This document shows, piece by piece, positions 62,221-64,000 of a stretch of DNA of 64,000 bases; position 1 is the stretch's first letter, and each line of letters opens with the position of its first letter. The notes under the pieces were generated by a model. It saw nothing but the letters and a program-made list of their open reading frames with translations, was not told the DNA's origin and made no database searches. A program made the translations under genes and the position numbers. This DNA comes from Chaetorhynchus papuensis (lineage: Eukaryota; Chordata; Aves; Passeriformes; Rhipiduridae). The DNA is taken from contig VWYX01001135.1 of NCBI GenBank assembly GCA_013396525.1, positions 181,833-245,832 on the forward strand, read 5' to 3'.

Positions 62221-64000
62221 TTATTGGGATTTGCAATATTGCAGAAAAGAAGTGCAGGACTCCAATCCTAATGACAAGGAAGTCATGTAAACCAACTCTT
62301 CCAGCTTCCACATCTAAATAGGGGCATTGTTCCTTATTTAGATCAAGACAATTTATAAAAAATGAGCAACTAATATTAGACTTCTAAATCCAGATTTAAG
62401 ATATAAATAAATGACCTCTTTTTCAACAGTGGCATTGGATTTTACTCCTTAAATTAACCCAACTTATTTAAGGATCTCGAATGTAACTCAAAATTCCAGC
62501 TTTGATTTCAAAATTATGATTGTCAATTGTTAGAATAAGGAGATTGATTTCCCAGTGTTCTGAGCACCTCCAAATCCCTGCCATCTCAACAAGACTGTAC
62601 GAGAAGTAAAGGCCTGTACTTGCAGTTGGACCACTGCTGACCAGGGTGTGTGTCTGACATTGCAGCACAAGCCTAAATCTTCTCACTGCTGTGAGGGAAG
62701 AGGAGCAGAAATGAAAAATGCAGTATTTCCTGCTAACTACCAGCTCCTGCTTACCTTACGTGCCCACAAAGATCACAGCACAAGCAGAACCTGCAGACAA
62801 AGAGATTGAGCTCTTCCCTTGCTGGTTTTTTTCTTAATTTAGAGCTTGGCACTGTAAAATCCAGACTGATGGAGCTCTCTGCTGCGCTGGAAGCTCATGC
62901 CTAGGAATTAATGTGGTACCCTGTCCTATCCCACTGATAACAGAGGCCAGTACCTTGGAGTCAGAGAGAGCAACTCTGCCATCATTGAATGTCTGTTCTC
63001 TGGGTGCCACTCATCCACTGCACTCAGAAATACCCAGGGACACAAGCACCTTTTCTCAATTATCCCAGGCAATATTTTGTTCAGAACAGAAGAATGAGCA
63101 TCCCTGTCTTCTGAAAAGGAGGTGTCAGCAGTGCAACTACTTTTCTTAAAATATAAGGGCTAGAAAATTCACTTCCTCAAACGGAGACACTCAAGCCCAC
63201 ATATCCTATCTCTCCACAGAACTGGGGGTTCATTTTTCCTGCCAGAATTGTTCTTTCTTGTTTTCTTTGGCCAATGAGGCCAGAAGTGAAAAAATTACAT
63301 GACTCCATGGTCTGGTAGTAGTAAGGGCAGTTTTGGATGCACCCTTTGACAAGGACAATTTAATACAGTTTGCTTCACTGCCAAAATCAACTAGAATAAA
63401 CAGTTATAAGGCTAAAAACTCCTCCCTCACTTTCTTGCCCCTAGCTGCAACATGTTTTTATCGCCACATCTCTAGCAGAAGGATTTGAGGTTGTTTCTAG
63501 CCCAGGTTTGTCTCATGTTTTTGTTAGGACATGCTCCCACTGGGTTGCTCCTGGCTTAATTTCATCAGAACTGTAGGTTCTCTATAACAGGACAGGCTTT
63601 GTGGAGGCGTTTGAGAGCTATTTGAAGGCTGTAACAATGGACAGGAGACAGCTCTGCCCTCTTCAGCTGGTAGAATCCAGTCTGAGGTGGATGCCTGAGG
63701 CACCCTCCACTCCAGGACTGGAGAATGACCAGCTCTCAGTCTCTGAAAGCAGGTATTCCAGACATCACCTCAGACTGTGGGGTGGCTCATCTTCCAGGAG
63801 ATCCTGTCCCATTTCAATGATTTTGTGGCTAAAGGTAAAGGAGGGAAGCTCAGACCAGGGAGCCAGCAGTGATCTGGAGCCTGCAAAGCAGACTCCAGCT
63901 CTTTAATGGCTGGGAGGGGCCCTGAATTCCACCCTTTGTGATAATTTTCTTACCCACATTCTATGGCTATAACGGACTTCAGACTGTCACTCCTTAAATA
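62221..64000. other. Non-genic stretch
   Basis: No gene supported. The 101-codon open frame at 63601-63906 opens to the right of AT-rich sequence and has no recognisable features. Confidence 0.45.

Noticed and set aside
1..64000. CRISPR arrays, operons, ribosome binding sites, phage or plasmid features
   Set aside because: None present. Repeat content and splice signals show vertebrate nuclear DNA.

Overview
The window looks like nuclear DNA of a bird, most likely a songbird. It is AT-rich, almost without long open frames, and full of short 5'-truncated CR1 LINE copies whose 3' ends carry the usual avian tail (lightly diverged 'tccaacccaaac...attctatgattctatga', or its complement). It also holds a tRNA-Ile-headed SINE with a CR1-like tail (the TguSINE1 type known from zebra finch), LTRs of avian endogenous retroviruses, and older amniote-wide LINE relics. 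Nothing suggests a microbial, plasmid or phage source. Family names come from memory of consensus sequences; no search was run.

Only one protein-coding region is convincing: a complete 334-codon reading frame on the minus strand at 55727-56731, preceded at once by a good 3' splice site. It encodes a soluble, basic, low-complexity protein that I do not recognise. A second, weaker gene signal lies mid-window. A CpG-rich segment at about 30645-31390 is interrupted by a 390-base assembly gap and has a consensus splice donor on the minus strand at its edge. About 2.9 kb further along that strand is a possible internal exon (27542-27765). These two could be the start of an otherwise unseen minus-strand gene whose promoter is lost in the gap. 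A compact TATA-type promoter-like segment lies near 5730 on the plus strand, with no recognisable exon after it.

Layout: 1-1.04 kb unremarkable; 1.04-1.62 kb solo ERVL-type LTR; 3-20 kb intergenic or intronic DNA with four CR1 copies and the promoter-like patch; 20.4-20.7 kb a degraded tRNA-Ala(AGC) locus beside the tRNA-Ile SINE; 21-30 kb sparse repeats and the candidate exon; 30.6-31.4 kb CpG island with gap; 31.7-37.3 kb CR1 copies, two of them an inverted pair; 37.7-38.0 kb an LTR with three evenly spaced CCAAT boxes; 39.3-46.3 kb a repeat-rich block with two ancient LINE relics; 48.5-49.2 kb CR1 plus ERVL-like sequence; 50-55 kb mostly featureless; 55.1-56.75 kb the coding exon and its downstream flank; 61.6-62.2 kb a GC-rich solo LTR.

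The genes do not form an operon or pathway. The biology visible here is retrotransposon history plus the edges of one or two spliced genes. I found no evidence of a novel multi-gene system.
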